From Bacteroides cutis (GTDB lineage: Bacteria > Bacteroidota > Bacteroidia > Bacteroidales > Bacteroidaceae), in contig NZ_OEST01000006.1 of NCBI RefSeq assembly GCF_900241005.1, positions 1 to 64,000 on the forward strand: a stretch of DNA of 64,000 bases, in the 5' to 3' direction. Below the pieces are notes generated by a model. That model had not been told where the DNA came from and ran no database searches. It worked only from the letters and a program-made list of their open reading frames with translations. Positions within the stretch are counted from its first letter, which is position 1, and each line of letters starts with the position of its first letter. Below, piece by piece: positions 46,468 to 56,541 of this stretch. A program made the position numbers and the translations under genes.

Positions 46468-47898
46468 ATGATTACATTTACGCTTTGCCTGTTGACATTA
46501 ATTGCGGGCTACTTCATTTATGGACATTTTATCGAACGCGTCTTTGGTCCTGACGACCGTAAAACTCCTGCTCTGACTAAGGCCGATGGAGTGGACTACA
46601 TGCCTCTGCCTACCTGGAAAATATTTATGATACAGTTCCTTAATATCGCCGGAGTCGGCCCTATATTCGGTGCCATTATGGGAGCTATGTTCGGAACGGC
46701 TTCTTACCTTTGGATTGTATTTGGTTCTATTTTTGCGGGAGCGGTACACGATTATCTGGGAGGTATGCTTTCTCTCCGTCATGGTGGAGAGAGTCTTCCC
46801 GAAATTATCGGACGTTATCTGGGGTTGCCCACCAAACAAGTGATGCGCGGTTTCACTGTTATTTTGATGATGTTGGTGGGTGCGGTTTTTGTGGCTTCTC
46901 CAGCGGGATTACTTGCCAAATTAACTCCGGGTGCTTTGGATAACACATTCTGGATAATAGTTATATTTGTTTATTATATAATGGCTACATTACTTCCCGT
47001 TGATAAAATCATCGGTAAGGTTTATCCATTGTTTGCCATAGCCTTGATATTTATGGCGGTAGGAATACTGGTGATGCTTTATGTATATCATCCTGCACTG
47101 CCCGAAATATGGGACGGATTACAGAATACGCATCCGAAAGCAGCTTCCAATCCTATCTTCCCGATGATGTTTATCACGATTGCTTGTGGGGCCATTTCTG
47201 GTTTCCATGCTACGCAAAGTCCGCTGATGGCACGTTGCATGACCAGTGAACGTTATGGACGTCCTATCTTCTACGGTGCTATGATTACAGAAGGTATCGT
47301 AGCTCTTATATGGGCAACTGTCGCAACTTATTTCTTCCATAAGGAGGGGATGGGAATAACCGATGCGTCGATAGTGGTATTTGATATCAGTAAGGGATGG
47401 TTGGGGACATTCGGTGGTGTACTTGCCATATTGGGTGTAGTGGCTGCACCGATTACCAGCGGAGATACGGCATTTCGTTCGGCACGTCTCATTGTAGCTG
47501 ACTTTCTGGGATTAGAACAAAAGTCAATGCGGAGACGTTTGTATATTTGTATTCCGATGTTTGCTGTAGCAGTGGGATTGTTACTCTATAATTTGCGTGA
47601 TTCGGATGGCTTTCAAACGATATGGCGCTATTTTGCATGGGCCAATCAGACATTGTCCGTTTTTACATTGTGGGCTATTACGGTATATCTTGTGCGTGAG
47701 AGAAAGGGACATTATTTTTATGTAACTTATTTACCGGCTCTTTTTATGACGGCTGTTTGTACGACGTATATCTGCGTTGCTCCCGAAGGATTTGGCATGC
47801 AACTGCATGTTGCTCCTTTTGTCGCTATCTTTGCAGCATTGGTAGCCGCTATTTGGTTTAAGATTTGGTATTTTAAAACGACTAAAAAACTTTGGTAA
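46468..47898 (+). CDS. cstA: CstA-family carbon starvation transporter
   Basis: A 476-residue multi-pass membrane protein. The N-terminus GYFIYGHFIERVFGPDD and the following QFLNIAGVGPIFGAIMGAMFG are hallmarks of CstA. It is shorter than the 700-residue E. coli protein, a form common in Bacteroidetes. The family moves pyruvate or peptides; the substrate here is unknown. Its stop codon overlaps the next gene's start (TAATG), so the two are coupled. Confidence 0.88.
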   Translation: MITFTLCLLTLIAGYFIYGHFIERVFGPDDRKTPALTKADGVDYMPLPTWKIFMIQFLNIAGVGPIFGAIMGAMFGTASYLWIVFGSIFAGAVHDYLGGMLSLRHGGESLPEIIGRYLGLPTKQVMRGFTVILMMLVGAVFVASPAGLLAKLTPGALDNTFWIIVIFVYYIMATLLPVDKIIGKVYPLFAIALIFMAVGILVMLYVYHPALPEIWDGLQNTHPKAASNPIFPMMFITIACGAISGFHATQSPLMARCMTSERYGRPIFYGAMITEGIVALIWATVATYFFHKEGMGITDASIVVFDISKGWLGTFGGVLAILGVVAAPITSGDTAFRSARLIVADFLGLEQKSMRRRLYICIPMFAVAVGLLLYNLRDSDGFQTIWRYFAWANQTLSVFTLWAITVYLVRERKGHYFYVTYLPALFMTAVCTTYICVAPEGFGMQLHVAPFVAIFAALVAAIWFKIWYFKTTKKLW

Positions 47899-48122
47899 TG
47901 AAGAAGATTAAGAAATCAACCGGCCTGACTTTAGCTTTACTTATCTATGTTACTGCAACCGCTGCCTACTTCTTGCCCCGTAATACGGAAATCAGCAATA
48001 CGGAGAAATATGTGACTGTAGCTGTATCGTACGTAATTGTATTGGTACTGTGGTTGGTACTCCGTAAAAAGGAAGATTTGCAACGAAAGCGTTGTGAGGA
48101 GGATAAAAATAGAATGAAATGA
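47898..48122 (+). CDS. Small membrane protein coupled to cstA
   Basis: A 74-residue protein whose ATG overlaps the cstA stop by one base. Two hydrophobic segments (about 8-25 and 40-57) are followed by a charged tail (RKKEDLQRKRCEEDKNRMK). No family recognised. Overlap with cstA suggests a helper or regulatory role for the transporter, but that is inference only. Confidence 0.68.
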   Translation: MKKIKKSTGLTLALLIYVTATAAYFLPRNTEISNTEKYVTVAVSYVIVLVLWLVLRKKEDLQRKRCEEDKNRMK

Positions 48123-48150
48123 TAATTATTTACTTAAAAATAAAAACAAG

Positions 48151-48636
48151 ATGAAAAGACTTGCATTACTTATTTGTCTGCTTGTTGCCACAATGGCTGT
48201 CCAGGCACAATTTGAAAAAGGAAAATGGTTTGTAAATCCTTCTGTAACCGGCCTTAACCTTTCATACAATACGGAAGCGGACAAGGTTAGTTTCGGTATT
48301 GAGGCCAATGGCGGTGCATTTTTGATGGATAATGTTGCCTTATTGGTAAAAGCCGGTGCAGGTTGGAATCAAGGAGATTTGCGAAAGGATGTTTATACCC
48401 TTGGTGTAGGCGGTCGTTATTACTTTGATAAAATAGGTATTTATCTGGGTGCTGACGTCAATCTGAATCGTTATGATTGGGATGGAGGTGACAGAACTCT
48501 TTTTGGATTCGGTATGGAAGCTGGTTATGCTTTCTTTCTCACGCGTACAGTAACCATTGAACCGGCTGTTTATTGGGATATTAATAAGGATCGTTCCGTA
48601 TTGGGATTGAAGGTAGGATTTGGATTCTATTTCTGA
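48151..48636 (+). CDS. Small outer-membrane beta-barrel protein
   Basis: A 161-residue protein with a signal peptide ending AVQAQ. The mature region alternates hydrophobic and polar residues in short strands (WFVNPSVTGLNLSY, VSFGIEANGGAFL, LGVGGRYYFDKIGIYLGA), ending in GLKVGFGFYF, with the C-terminal aromatic residue expected of an outer-membrane barrel. About eight strands fit. It follows the cstA pair after 28 nt and may share their transcript. Function unknown. Confidence 0.78.
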   Translation: MKRLALLICLLVATMAVQAQFEKGKWFVNPSVTGLNLSYNTEADKVSFGIEANGGAFLMDNVALLVKAGAGWNQGDLRKDVYTLGVGGRYYFDKIGIYLGADVNLNRYDWDGGDRTLFGFGMEAGYAFFLTRTVTIEPAVYWDINKDRSVLGLKVGFGFYF

Positions 48637-48651
48637 TGAATAAATGAAAAT

Positions 48652-48767
48652 TTATTTCATCACAGAGGTCACTGATGGATTTTATTCAAACGCAGACTCA
48701 CACAGGTTTTCGTGAAGAAAAAAAGGATTTGAATTTTGAGCTCTCTGTGACCTTTGTGGTGAAATAA
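48652..48767. repeat. Palindromic element with 21-bp inverted ends
   Basis: TTATTTCATCACAGAGGTCAC (48652-48672) and its near-complement at 48747-48767 (19 of 21 paired, the other two G-U) enclose 74 bp. The element has no coding capacity and looks like a small dispersed palindrome or miniature element. Only one copy is in this window. Confidence 0.6.
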
Positions 48768-48800
48768 AATACTCACACGAATGGAAGCCTTGTTCCGTCA

Positions 48801-51593
48801 TTATACCGATAAATTATCATTCTCCCGTAACTTTTCTTTCAAGAACTGCCCCGTATAGCTTGCCGCACATTCCGCCACTTCTTCCGGAGTACCCACAGTT
48901 ACAATGTTACCCCCCTTGTCACCACCTTCGGGACCAAGATCTATGACGTAGTCGGCACATTTCACTACATCCAAATTGTGCTCAATAATGACAATGGAAT
49001 GACCACGGCGTATTAGGGCATCGAAAGCTTCAAGTAGTTTACGGATATCATGGAAATGTAGTCCGGTAGTCGGTTCATCAAAAATGAATAGAGTAGGATC
49101 TGCTTTTTCAATACTGAGATAATAAGCCAGTTTCACACGCTGGTTCTCACCACCGGAAAGGGTAGAGGAGGACTGGCCGAGTTTGATGTAGCCTAATCCT
49201 ACATCCTGTAGTGGTTGCAAACGCTTTACAATCTTTTTTTGTCCATGCATGCTGAAGAACTCAATGGCTTGGTTGACGGTCATTTCAAGAACATCGTAAA
49301 TATTGGCATCATGGAATTTTACTTCCAGCGTATCGGCTTTAAAGCGTTTTCCGTGGCAAGATTCACATTCCAGAACAAGGTCTGCCATAAATTGCATTTC
49401 TACGGTGATGGTACCTTCTCCCTTGCATTCTTCGCAACGTCCGCCTTCGCTGTTGAAGCTGAAGTGCCCGGCAGTATAGCCCATTTGTTTCGCAAGCGGT
49501 TGTTCGGCCCATAGCTTGCGAATTTCCTCGTATGCCTTGATGTAGGTTACAGGGTTGGAACGTGACGACTTTCCGATGGGATTTTGATCTACGAACTCCA
49601 CATTGCGCAGGTTCTGTAAGTTACCGCTGATAGAGGCAAATTCACCGGGGCGGTCGCTACATTCATCCAATTCACGTTTCAAGGCACGATAGAAAATGTC
49701 GCGTACCAACGTGCTCTTTCCGGAACCGGATACACCTGTAACAACGGTCATCACGTTGAGTGGGAAACGTACATTTACTCCTTTCAGGTTGTTTTCGCGG
49801 GCACCTGTTATTTCTATATATTGGTTCCACGGACGGCGGCTTTCCGGAATTGGAATAGTTTCTTCACCCAGAAGATAGCGGACGGTGTAGCTGTCACTAC
49901 CTTTTTGAATATCTTTCATATCTCCCTGGTATACCACTTCTCCACCCAGGCGACCGGCTTTAGGACCTATATCAATGATGTAGTCTGCCGCACGAATAAT
50001 TTCTTCATCATGTTCTACTACAACTACCGTATTACCCAATTGTTGAAGCTGGCGCAACACATGTATCAACTTGTCGGTATCCCGGCTGTGCAGACCGATA
50101 CTCGGTTCGTCCAAAATATAGAGACTACCTACCAGGCTACTGCCTAAAGAGGTAGCTAAGTTGATACGCTGACTTTCACCACCGGATAGTGAATTGCTGA
50201 GGCGGTTGAGCGTAAGATATCCCAGTCCTACGTCCAAAAGGAAACGGATACGACTGTTGATTTCCGTCAGGATGCGACGGGCGATATCAGTATCATGCTT
50301 ATCCAGTTTCAGGTTGTCGAAGAATAACTTCAGTTCGGTGATAGGCAGGTCTACCAATTCCGAAATATTGCGTCCTCCTACTTTGACATAACCGGCTTCC
50401 GGTTTCAGACGGGTACCGTGACACGTGGGGCAAAGTGTTTTGCCACGATAGCGGGCCAGCATCACGCGGTATTGTATCTTATACTGGTTTTCCTGTAGCA
50501 TTTTGAAGAAAGCGTTGATACCTTCAAAATAACGGGTGCCTTCCCATAACATCCGTCTTTGCTCATCAGTCAGTTGATAGTAAGGCGTAAAAATAGGGAA
50601 ACCGGCTTTCTCCGCGCCACGTATCACCATATCTTTCCATTCACCCATTTTCTCTCCTCGCCAGCAAACCACGGCACCATCGTAAACGGAGAGTGAACGG
50701 TTGGGGATGACAAGATGTTCGTCAATACCGATAACGCGGCCGAAACCTTCACATTCCGGACAAGCGCCAATCGGAGAATTGAAAGAAAACATCTGGTCGT
50801 TAGGTTCTTCAAAAGTGATGCCGTCCGCCTCGAACTTAGTGCTGAAGCGGTAGAGGCAGGTAGACCCGTCCGTTTGGTAAAAACGTAGCAGGCAAGATCC
50901 GTCTCCCTCATACATGGCGGTTTCCGCGGAGTCCGTCAAACGGCTGATTGCGTCTTTTTCCCGGGAAGCGGTCATACGGTCTACCAACAGGAAGACGGTA
51001 TCTCCTTCTTCCGGGGTATATTCGTCGATGCGGATCATTTCTCCGTTCACTTCCAGACGGTTGAACCCCTGTTTCATGTCTATCTCCAGCTGTTGTTTCA
51101 TCGTGCGTCCTTCGTGAAGCAGAATAGGGGTGAGCACAGTGTAGCGCGTTCCTTCAGGATGTTCCAGCATACAGTTCACGATATCTTCTGCGGAATGCTT
51201 TTTTACCTCTTGCCCGCTGATGGGGCTGAATGTACGTCCTACACGCGCATAGAGCAAACGCAGATACTCATAAATTTCAGTAGAAGTACCTACGGTAGAG
51301 CGTGGATTACGGCTACTTACTTTCTGTTCAATGGCAATTGCCGGCGGGATACCTTTGATAAAGTCGCACTCCGGCTTACTCATACGTCCCAAAAACTGGC
51401 GTGCGTAGCTGCTGAGACTTTCCACATAACGGCGTTGCCCTTCGGCATAAAGAGTATCGAATGCAAGTGATGATTTACCGGAACCGGACAACCCGGTGAT
51501 GACGACTAATTTATTACGGGGAATCTCTACATCGATATTCTTGAGGTTATTGACGCGAGCTCCTTTTATGATGATAGATTTCTGTTCAGCCAT
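48801..51593 (-). CDS. uvrA: Excinuclease ABC subunit A
   Basis: A 930-residue nucleotide-excision repair ATPase. Two ABC modules: Walker [21 protein letters not shown] near residue 33 and [11 protein letters not shown] near 640, each with LSGGE-type signature motifs ([24 protein letters not shown]). Zinc-module cysteines appear as [24 protein letters not shown] and CESCHGKR. Start placed at 51593 (MAEQKS), since the longer frame lacks support. Length matches UvrA. Single gene; promoter candidate TAAATTTG on the minus strand at 51628-51621. Confidence 0.96.
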   Translation of the reverse strand: MAEQKSIIIKGARVNNLKNIDVEIPRNKLVVITGLSGSGKSSLAFDTLYAEGQRRYVESLSSYARQFLGRMSKPECDFIKGIPPAIAIEQKVSSRNPRSTVGTSTEIYEYLRLLYARVGRTFSPISGQEVKKHSAEDIVNCMLEHPEGTRYTVLTPILLHEGRTMKQQLEIDMKQGFNRLEVNGEMIRIDEYTPEEGDTVFLLVDRMTASREKDAISRLTDSAETAMYEGDGSCLLRFYQTDGSTCLYRFSTKFEADGITFEEPNDQMFSFNSPIGACPECEGFGRVIGIDEHLVIPNRSLSVYDGAVVCWRGEKMGEWKDMVIRGAEKAGFPIFTPYYQLTDEQRRMLWEGTRYFEGINAFFKMLQENQYKIQYRVMLARYRGKTLCPTCHGTRLKPEAGYVKVGGRNISELVDLPITELKLFFDNLKLDKHDTDIARRILTEINSRIRFLLDVGLGYLTLNRLSNSLSGGESQRINLATSLGSSLVGSLYILDEPSIGLHSRDTDKLIHVLRQLQQLGNTVVVVEHDEEIIRAADYIIDIGPKAGRLGGEVVYQGDMKDIQKGSDSYTVRYLLGEETIPIPESRRPWNQYIEITGARENNLKGVNVRFPLNVMTVVTGVSGSGKSTLVRDIFYRALKRELDECSDRPGEFASISGNLQNLRNVEFVDQNPIGKSSRSNPVTYIKAYEEIRKLWAEQPLAKQMGYTAGHFSFNSEGGRCEECKGEGTITVEMQFMADLVLECESCHGKRFKADTLEVKFHDANIYDVLEMTVNQAIEFFSMHGQKKIVKRLQPLQDVGLGYIKLGQSSSTLSGGENQRVKLAYYLSIEKADPTLFIFDEPTTGLHFHDIRKLLEAFDALIRRGHSIVIIEHNLDVVKCADYVIDLGPEGGDKGGNIVTVGTPEEVAECAASYTGQFLKEKLRENDNLSV

Positions 51594-51866
51594 AATTCTT
51601 ATACAATACGCTTTAAACCGCAAATTTACTGATTTTTTTGTTGAAATAGAAATGAGGTGTAAGTAGTTTTATTGGAATTTAGGAAAAGATGTGTCATCTT
51701 CAATCTGTCAAATTGATTTTAAAATACTCCTTTTTAGGTGCTTTCTGTCTCTAAATTACCCGTTTTGCTGATATGATCACTTTCTGAAAAAACAAAAGCG
51801 CACGGTTAAAAGCATAAATATGCCGTGTTTTTATCGAATATCCACTGATTTTTATACTTTCCGAGG

Positions 51867-51976
51867 GAGGGATGTTAACTTCCCACATGAAGGATATTAA
51901 CTACCTATGCGAGGGATGTTAACTTCCGGCGTGATGGATGTTAACTTCCCTTCCGGGAAAGATGAACATTTCTCCT
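51867..51976. repeat. 22-bp tandem repeat, about five copies
   Basis: Units at 51867-51888, 51889-51910, 51911-51932, 51933-51954 and a decayed 51955-51976. The core is GGATGTTAACTTCC, itself nearly palindromic around GTTAAC. The spacing is exactly 22 bp. It lies in a 640-bp stretch (51594-52231) between uvrA and the damaged lipoprotein gene in which I find no gene. Confidence 0.85.
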
Positions 51977-52187
51977 GAGAGTATCCTTTTTTTGCCGGGG
52001 AAAGGGTGTTTTTACATGGAAAACCGGCTATGTCCCGTCTATTTGAGTTGTATATATTTCTGTATTCCGCTATCCATGAGGAAGATACCGTTTTCCGTTG
52101 GCATATTTCCACTCACACCTGTCAACGGGTGGAAATACGCTATTCTCGGAACGCGGGAAATTCAAAGTGTCAAGAACTTACGTCTTT

Positions 52188-52218
52188 GTCACAGCGGATG
52201 AAAAACATCCGCTGTGAC
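52188..52218. terminator. Hairpin after the damaged lipoprotein gene
   Basis: GTCACAGCGGATG (52188-52200) and CATCCGCTGTGAC (52206-52218) pair perfectly around A5. It lies just beyond the minus-strand gene's stop at 52232. No T run follows, so termination is likely but not certain. Confidence 0.5.
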
Positions 52219-52231
52219 GGATATATCAAAA

Positions 52232-53053
52232 TCAGATAGCATAGTTTACTATGCTCCATCCACCCTCTGCATTTTTCACTGCGGCATACACAGTTTGATT
52301 AGTATCATCGACTGCAATATAATAAGCATCGGTATCTAAAATATACTTTTGTATGGCATTACCATCCCAATCAAAAACCAATATCACATTAGATTTTCGT
52401 CCTTTTTCAAAAAACTTTTTATCCGAATACAATGCATATATATACTTGGATGTAGCACTAAGATTTATATAACCCACGCTGCTATTTTCCGTTAAGTCCA
52501 CACTTTGATATATTCCATCTGACATGGGCTTATATAGCGGATCAGCAAATCTTAATGATTTTATCAATTTGATTTTCTGACCAACTATTTCGACAATATC
52601 TAAATTAGAGGAAAAGTTGACAGAGTAAGCAAACACATTCTTTCCGGGCTGCATAACTAAATCTCCTTGATTAGCCAAATACTTGGTATACATATTAAAA
52701 GCATCATCAGAAGCATTATAAACATTTATACCATAATCTAATATTTTGCTATTTCATCAGGCCCCTGTCCTATAGTCCCAAAGCGAGTAATATATGCTCC
52801 CGTATTTTTATCAAACAGGGTATAACTTTCACCTGAATGAAGATCATAAACAATCAAATTTTCCTCATCACAAACCAATCCTTCTATCACAGCCAAAGAA
52901 TCATCCGGAATATTACTCTTCTTTTGAGATAATAACCGGGATTCCGAAAATAAATCCAATACTGAATGAGGCTTTTCATTCTTACACGCTCCCAAGATGC
53001 ATATAAATAGTAGTATAAACAAGAAACTATTTTCTTTTGTTTTTTTTTTTCAT
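52232..53053 (-). pseudogene. Damaged BF3164-type (TolB-like propeller) lipoprotein gene
   Basis: The probable start ATG (53053-53051) is followed by eleven As; with ten, the frame would run M-K-K-K-T-K-E-N-S-F-L-F into a signal peptide with lipobox LGAC. The N-terminal part then reads to GTIGQGPDEIAKY and meets a TAG at 52740-52738. The C-terminal part (GDLVMQPGKNVFAYSV, FADPLYKPMSDGIYQ, ATSKYIYALYSDK) continues in another frame to 52232. Together they make about 260 residues against roughly 340-400 for the family, so a central piece of around 90 residues seems missing as well. Exported propeller lipoprotein, function unknown. Confidence 0.72.
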
Positions 53054-53080
53054 TATACAATATTATTAACAAATTTATCT

Positions 53081-53112
53081 GCAATGAGCATACCAGGAGA
53101 TATACTCATTGC
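53081..53112. other. Inverted repeat between the NVEALA and lipoprotein genes
   Basis: GCAATGAGCATA (53081-53092) and TATACTCATTGC (53101-53112) pair with one mismatch around an 8-base loop. It may be a terminator or operator in the intergenic 53054-53440 region. Confidence 0.5.
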
Positions 53113-53332
53113 AAAAATAACTACAAAAGATTACTTACATATACCTCTTTATAATTATTCATTTTCTTCATACTATTTCTATTTTTTATTAGTATAAGAT
53201 TAATCTTTTTATGATATATCACAAGCATAGTGCTTGCGTGCAAGAGACAAGATTAAAGAATCTTGGAGAACTTTTTTTTCGCCATATCTATCGAAATGGC
53301 AGAAAATACATTCCGATTTCAATTTTATTTTA

Positions 53333-53415
53333 TATCTTTGCCACGACCTCCTTTCTTGGTGGGTTATGGAACGGACGGCACGCAATGCATCAACAAGACG
53401 TTCGCCGTCCGTTCC
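53333..53415 (+). other. Inverted repeat preceded by a plus-strand -7 box
   Basis: GGAACGGACGGC (53368-53379) and GCCGTCCGTTCC (53404-53415) are perfect complements, 24 bases apart. TATCTTTG at 53333-53340 lies upstream on the plus strand. It could be a small RNA or the terminator of the minus-strand NVEALA gene; no T run decides it. Confidence 0.35.
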
Positions 53416-53440
53416 TCTTCATCTACATTAATATTCAATT

Positions 53441-53685
53441 TTATCCATACATGCTCTGATCGAGACTGTAGTGTCTTGCTACGAAATACACCTTAACATG
53501 GGTTGAAGGGCAATCTACAGTACCGGTTCCCACATAGTGAGCAGGTTTGTCCCATTCACCTGATGCCAAAGCATCTATATTTTCAGCACCAAACTCTCCA
53601 AACAATCCTTCTTTGAATTGAAAAGAAAAGAAGCCGCAATGGCTGCAATCAAAAAGATCCCGATAAATAAAATTTTCTTTTTCAT
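53441..53685 (-). pseudogene. Frameshifted NVEALA-family gene
   Basis: From ATG 53685 the reading begins MKKKILFIGIFLIAAIAASFLFNSK, a clean signal-type N-terminus, and then hits a stop after 36 codons. In the next frame, from about FKEGLFGEFG, comes NIDALASGEW, the NVEALA-type motif of small exported Bacteroides proteins, continuing to 53441 with one cysteine and ending in SLDQSMYG. One extra or missing base near TTCAAAGAAGG (about 53611-53622) explains it. The intact product would be about 80 residues. NVEALA genes often sit beside BF3164-type lipoprotein genes, as here. Role unknown. Confidence 0.75.
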
Positions 53686-53739
53686 ACTTTCCAAGTTTTC
53701 TATGATTAATAATTTTGTTCCTAAGAAGTTGATACAAAG

Positions 53740-54330
53740 TTACAGGAAAAGAAACCACCCAATAAAAAGCCTGACAAAGTCTGACATTGCGCAAAATACA
53801 CATTTGTCAGGCTTTGTCAGGCTATACTCTAAAACTCCAATTATCGCTCTATTCTTCGATGGAATGGGGATTTTTAACTGATAACTGCCATTTTCATTCA
53901 TTATCTTCCAATCAGAAATAGTAATTAAGTCTTTACGAAGTCTTTTTATAATAGTATATACCCTTGCGATGTCCACCGCATCCTCAGACCATAATAGCTC
54001 AATAATCTCATTGACAGATAATCTGCGTTTTTCTGCCTCCAAGAAACCCTGTAGCAATTTTGCCGGCATTGAAGTCAGTTTCACACAAGTATCCTTTCGG
54101 CTCAACACACCTGACCCTGTATCAAACCGCAAATCATCTTCCAACTGATAAATACGAGCCTGATCCTTTTCGACCATAACGACCGGCACTTTCTTTTCAA
54201 CTACCACGGTAGCTTTCTTGACGAAGAAATAGCGATAAACCTTTATTATATATTCTTGTATAAAAAACAGTGGCTGAAGAATATCCGCTGTGGCGAAGCG
54301 CTCCAGATAAAGTAGACATTTAAACCATTT
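53740..54330 (-). pseudogene. Truncated winged-helix regulator gene
   Basis: The frame is open from a stop at 54333-54331 with no ATG until a GTG at 54207. It first reads LLYLERFATADILQPLFFIQEYIIKVYRYFFVKK-like sequence, then a PhoB-type winged helix (LTSMPAKLLQGFLEAEKRRLSVNEIIELLW, IARVYTIIKRLRKDL), ending near SYQLKIP. After that the frame runs into unrelated-looking residues, whereas one base shift at the CCCC gives a stop within seven codons (53849). The N-terminus appears lost. It probably regulated or sensed for the neighbouring lipoprotein/NVEALA genes. Confidence 0.55.
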
Positions 54331-54558
54331 TCATCCCCACTACCTATCTGCCCCATACTTGGTTCATACCCAGCCCAATGCTATGGACACGGAGCAAATA
54401 CGGCCATGGCACGTTCGGATTATAAAAAAACGGAGAAAAAGGACAAAAGCAGGGGGCATTTCCGGCAAGGTTAAGATTTGTTATACTTTCTGATATCTGC
54501 AAATTTACCTTAAATAAAAACGTTATTTTCGCATCATACACTTAATCTACAATCTGAA

Positions 54559-56520
54559 ATGATAAAAGCTGCCGTAAAACGGTTTATTATTGTGCTGATG
54601 CTGGGACTGTCTCCTTGGGCTTTAAAGGCCGTTGATCTTCCTAAGGAAATGAAAATTCTGGCGGACAGTGCGCAAGGTTTATTGGGAAACAGCCGGTTGC
54701 CTGCCCTGAATGCCCAATGGATGGAAATAGCCCGGGAACTGAATGATACAACTCAAATGGAGGCGGCTTATGATAATCTGATATCACACTATTATCGTTT
54801 GGGAGATATTGACAGCTTAAAAGAGGCGACTTATGAGTATATGGATTGGTGTACGAGGTATAACAAGCCGGATATGCGTTATATGTACTGGCGCCAGTAT
54901 ATTCAGCGTGTAACAGAAAAAGGTATGCAGGAAGAGGCTATTGCCGAAACTGCCCGTTTACATCAAGATGCTGAACAGGCTAAAAGCAAATATGGGTTGG
55001 CATGCAGTGAAATGTGTATCGGATATAATCACCGGATATTTGCCAATAATGTGGAAGTTTGTATAGAATACTATAATTATGCGCTGAAGCATTTTGAAGA
55101 AGGCAAGTATTATAGAGATGTCTATGTGGTATTGCTCAACATTATCCAGACTTATCTTTCACGTAACGAGTATGTCGAAGGCGAAATATATCTGAATAAG
55201 TTGGAGCAACTGGAAACAAAGCTGAGACAGGAAAAGCAGAAAATAGATCCTTCTTTACATTTGCGTTTTAGTGAGTTCCGTGTAATCTGTATGTTGGCAA
55301 GTAGAGGGAAAATAGCCGCTGAGCCTTATATCAAAGAAACAGATAATTTTTACCGTCAAAATCCGGAAAGTACGATCCCTGAAGCATGGTTTGCATATAA
55401 AATAATGTGTTGTCGTATTTTAGGTGACTTAAAGGGCAATATTGCTTATGTTGATTCTCTAATGGCCTACCAACATTCTTTGGGTATTTGCTATCCTTAC
55501 AATCATAGGATGAAAGCTGAATTGCAAGCGCAGTTGGGAGATTATCGTAAGGCATATCAAAGTTATACCGAATATGCCCAAGTCAATGATTCTGTACGAA
55601 AAGCAGAACAAGATGAACTGTTGAGTAAATATACAGCCAAATTTGAGGTAGACAAGCTGAAGATGGAGAAGTTGGAATTGAGTGCCAAATTGAATAAAGA
55701 TAAACTGACAATTGCTTTGATAGCCGGAAGTGTGGTATTGATACTATTGTTGGTGATAAGTTATTTGTATATCCGTACTCTTTCGATGAACCGTAAATTG
55801 GATGCAGCACATAAGGCGGTGAAAAAGATGAGTAAAGTGAAAAGCTCGTTTATTCAACATATTACTCACGAGATACGTACACCTTTGAATTCTATTGTAG
55901 GTTTTTCTACTTTGCTGGCTGAAGACGAGGTGGAGGAGGACGAAAAGAAAGAATATGCCGCTCAGGTAGAGAACAATAATACTTATCTGTTGGGGTTGAT
56001 AGAGAATATTCTTACTATGGCGGATATGGATTCATTGGTATTGGATAGGTCACGGGAAGAGGTGGATATCAGTATATGTTGTCAAGAATGTGCTACTTTA
56101 CTTCATCCGGTTCTGAAAGAGGAGGTTATATTAGAATGTATTCCTTCATCGGAGACTTTTACTATTTATACCGTTCGTCCCTGGTTGAAACTTGTGATGA
56201 TGGCACTACTGGATAATGCTGTGAAGTTTACAAATGAAGGTTATATCCGTGTCTCTTGTAAACAAGATAAAGTTCGCGGGGTGTTGGATATCATTGTAGA
56301 AGATACAGGTATCGGCATCAAGCCGGAGAATAAGAAACGTATTTTTGAACGTTTCTATAAGGTGGATACTTTTATTAGAGGTACAGGACTGGGACTTGCC
56401 ATAGTACAGGAAATTATGGATATGGTTGGTGGACGAGTTTATCTGGATGAGACTTACCGGAAGGGTTGCCGTTTTGTTTTGGAATGGCCAATGAGAGAAG
56501 AAACAGAATATAAATTATAA
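54559..56520 (+). CDS. TPR sensor histidine kinase
   Basis: A 653-residue membrane kinase. A signal peptide (1-24) is followed by about 360 residues of tetratricopeptide-like helices facing the periplasm, a transmembrane segment near 393-412, and then the HisKA domain with phospho-acceptor His437 in THEIRTPLNS and a HATPase domain (DNAVKFTNEG, DTGIGI, GTGLGLAIV). No receiver domain and no response-regulator gene lies nearby, so its partner is elsewhere. The next gene is only 21 nt downstream. What it senses is unknown. Confidence 0.9.
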   Translation: MIKAAVKRFIIVLMLGLSPWALKAVDLPKEMKILADSAQGLLGNSRLPALNAQWMEIARELNDTTQMEAAYDNLISHYYRLGDIDSLKEATYEYMDWCTRYNKPDMRYMYWRQYIQRVTEKGMQEEAIAETARLHQDAEQAKSKYGLACSEMCIGYNHRIFANNVEVCIEYYNYALKHFEEGKYYRDVYVVLLNIIQTYLSRNEYVEGEIYLNKLEQLETKLRQEKQKIDPSLHLRFSEFRVICMLASRGKIAAEPYIKETDNFYRQNPESTIPEAWFAYKIMCCRILGDLKGNIAYVDSLMAYQHSLGICYPYNHRMKAELQAQLGDYRKAYQSYTEYAQVNDSVRKAEQDELLSKYTAKFEVDKLKMEKLELSAKLNKDKLTIALIAGSVVLILLLVISYLYIRTLSMNRKLDAAHKAVKKMSKVKSSFIQHITHEIRTPLNSIVGFSTLLAEDEVEEDEKKEYAAQVENNNTYLLGLIENILTMADMDSLVLDRSREEVDISICCQECATLLHPVLKEEVILECIPSSETFTIYTVRPWLKLVMMALLDNAVKFTNEGYIRVSCKQDKVRGVLDIIVEDTGIGIKPENKKRIFERFYKVDTFIRGTGLGLAIVQEIMDMVGGRVYLDETYRKGCRFVLEWPMREETEYKL

Positions 56521-56541
56521 GTATAAAGTTGTAACTGAAAA

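Noticed and set aside
51867..51976. CRISPR array
   Set aside because: The 22-bp units abut each other with no spacers, and there are no cas genes in the window.
51938..52201. An 87-codon plus-strand frame overlapping the tandem repeats
   Set aside because: It begins within the repeats, has an unnatural composition and no promoter or homologue that I can recognise.
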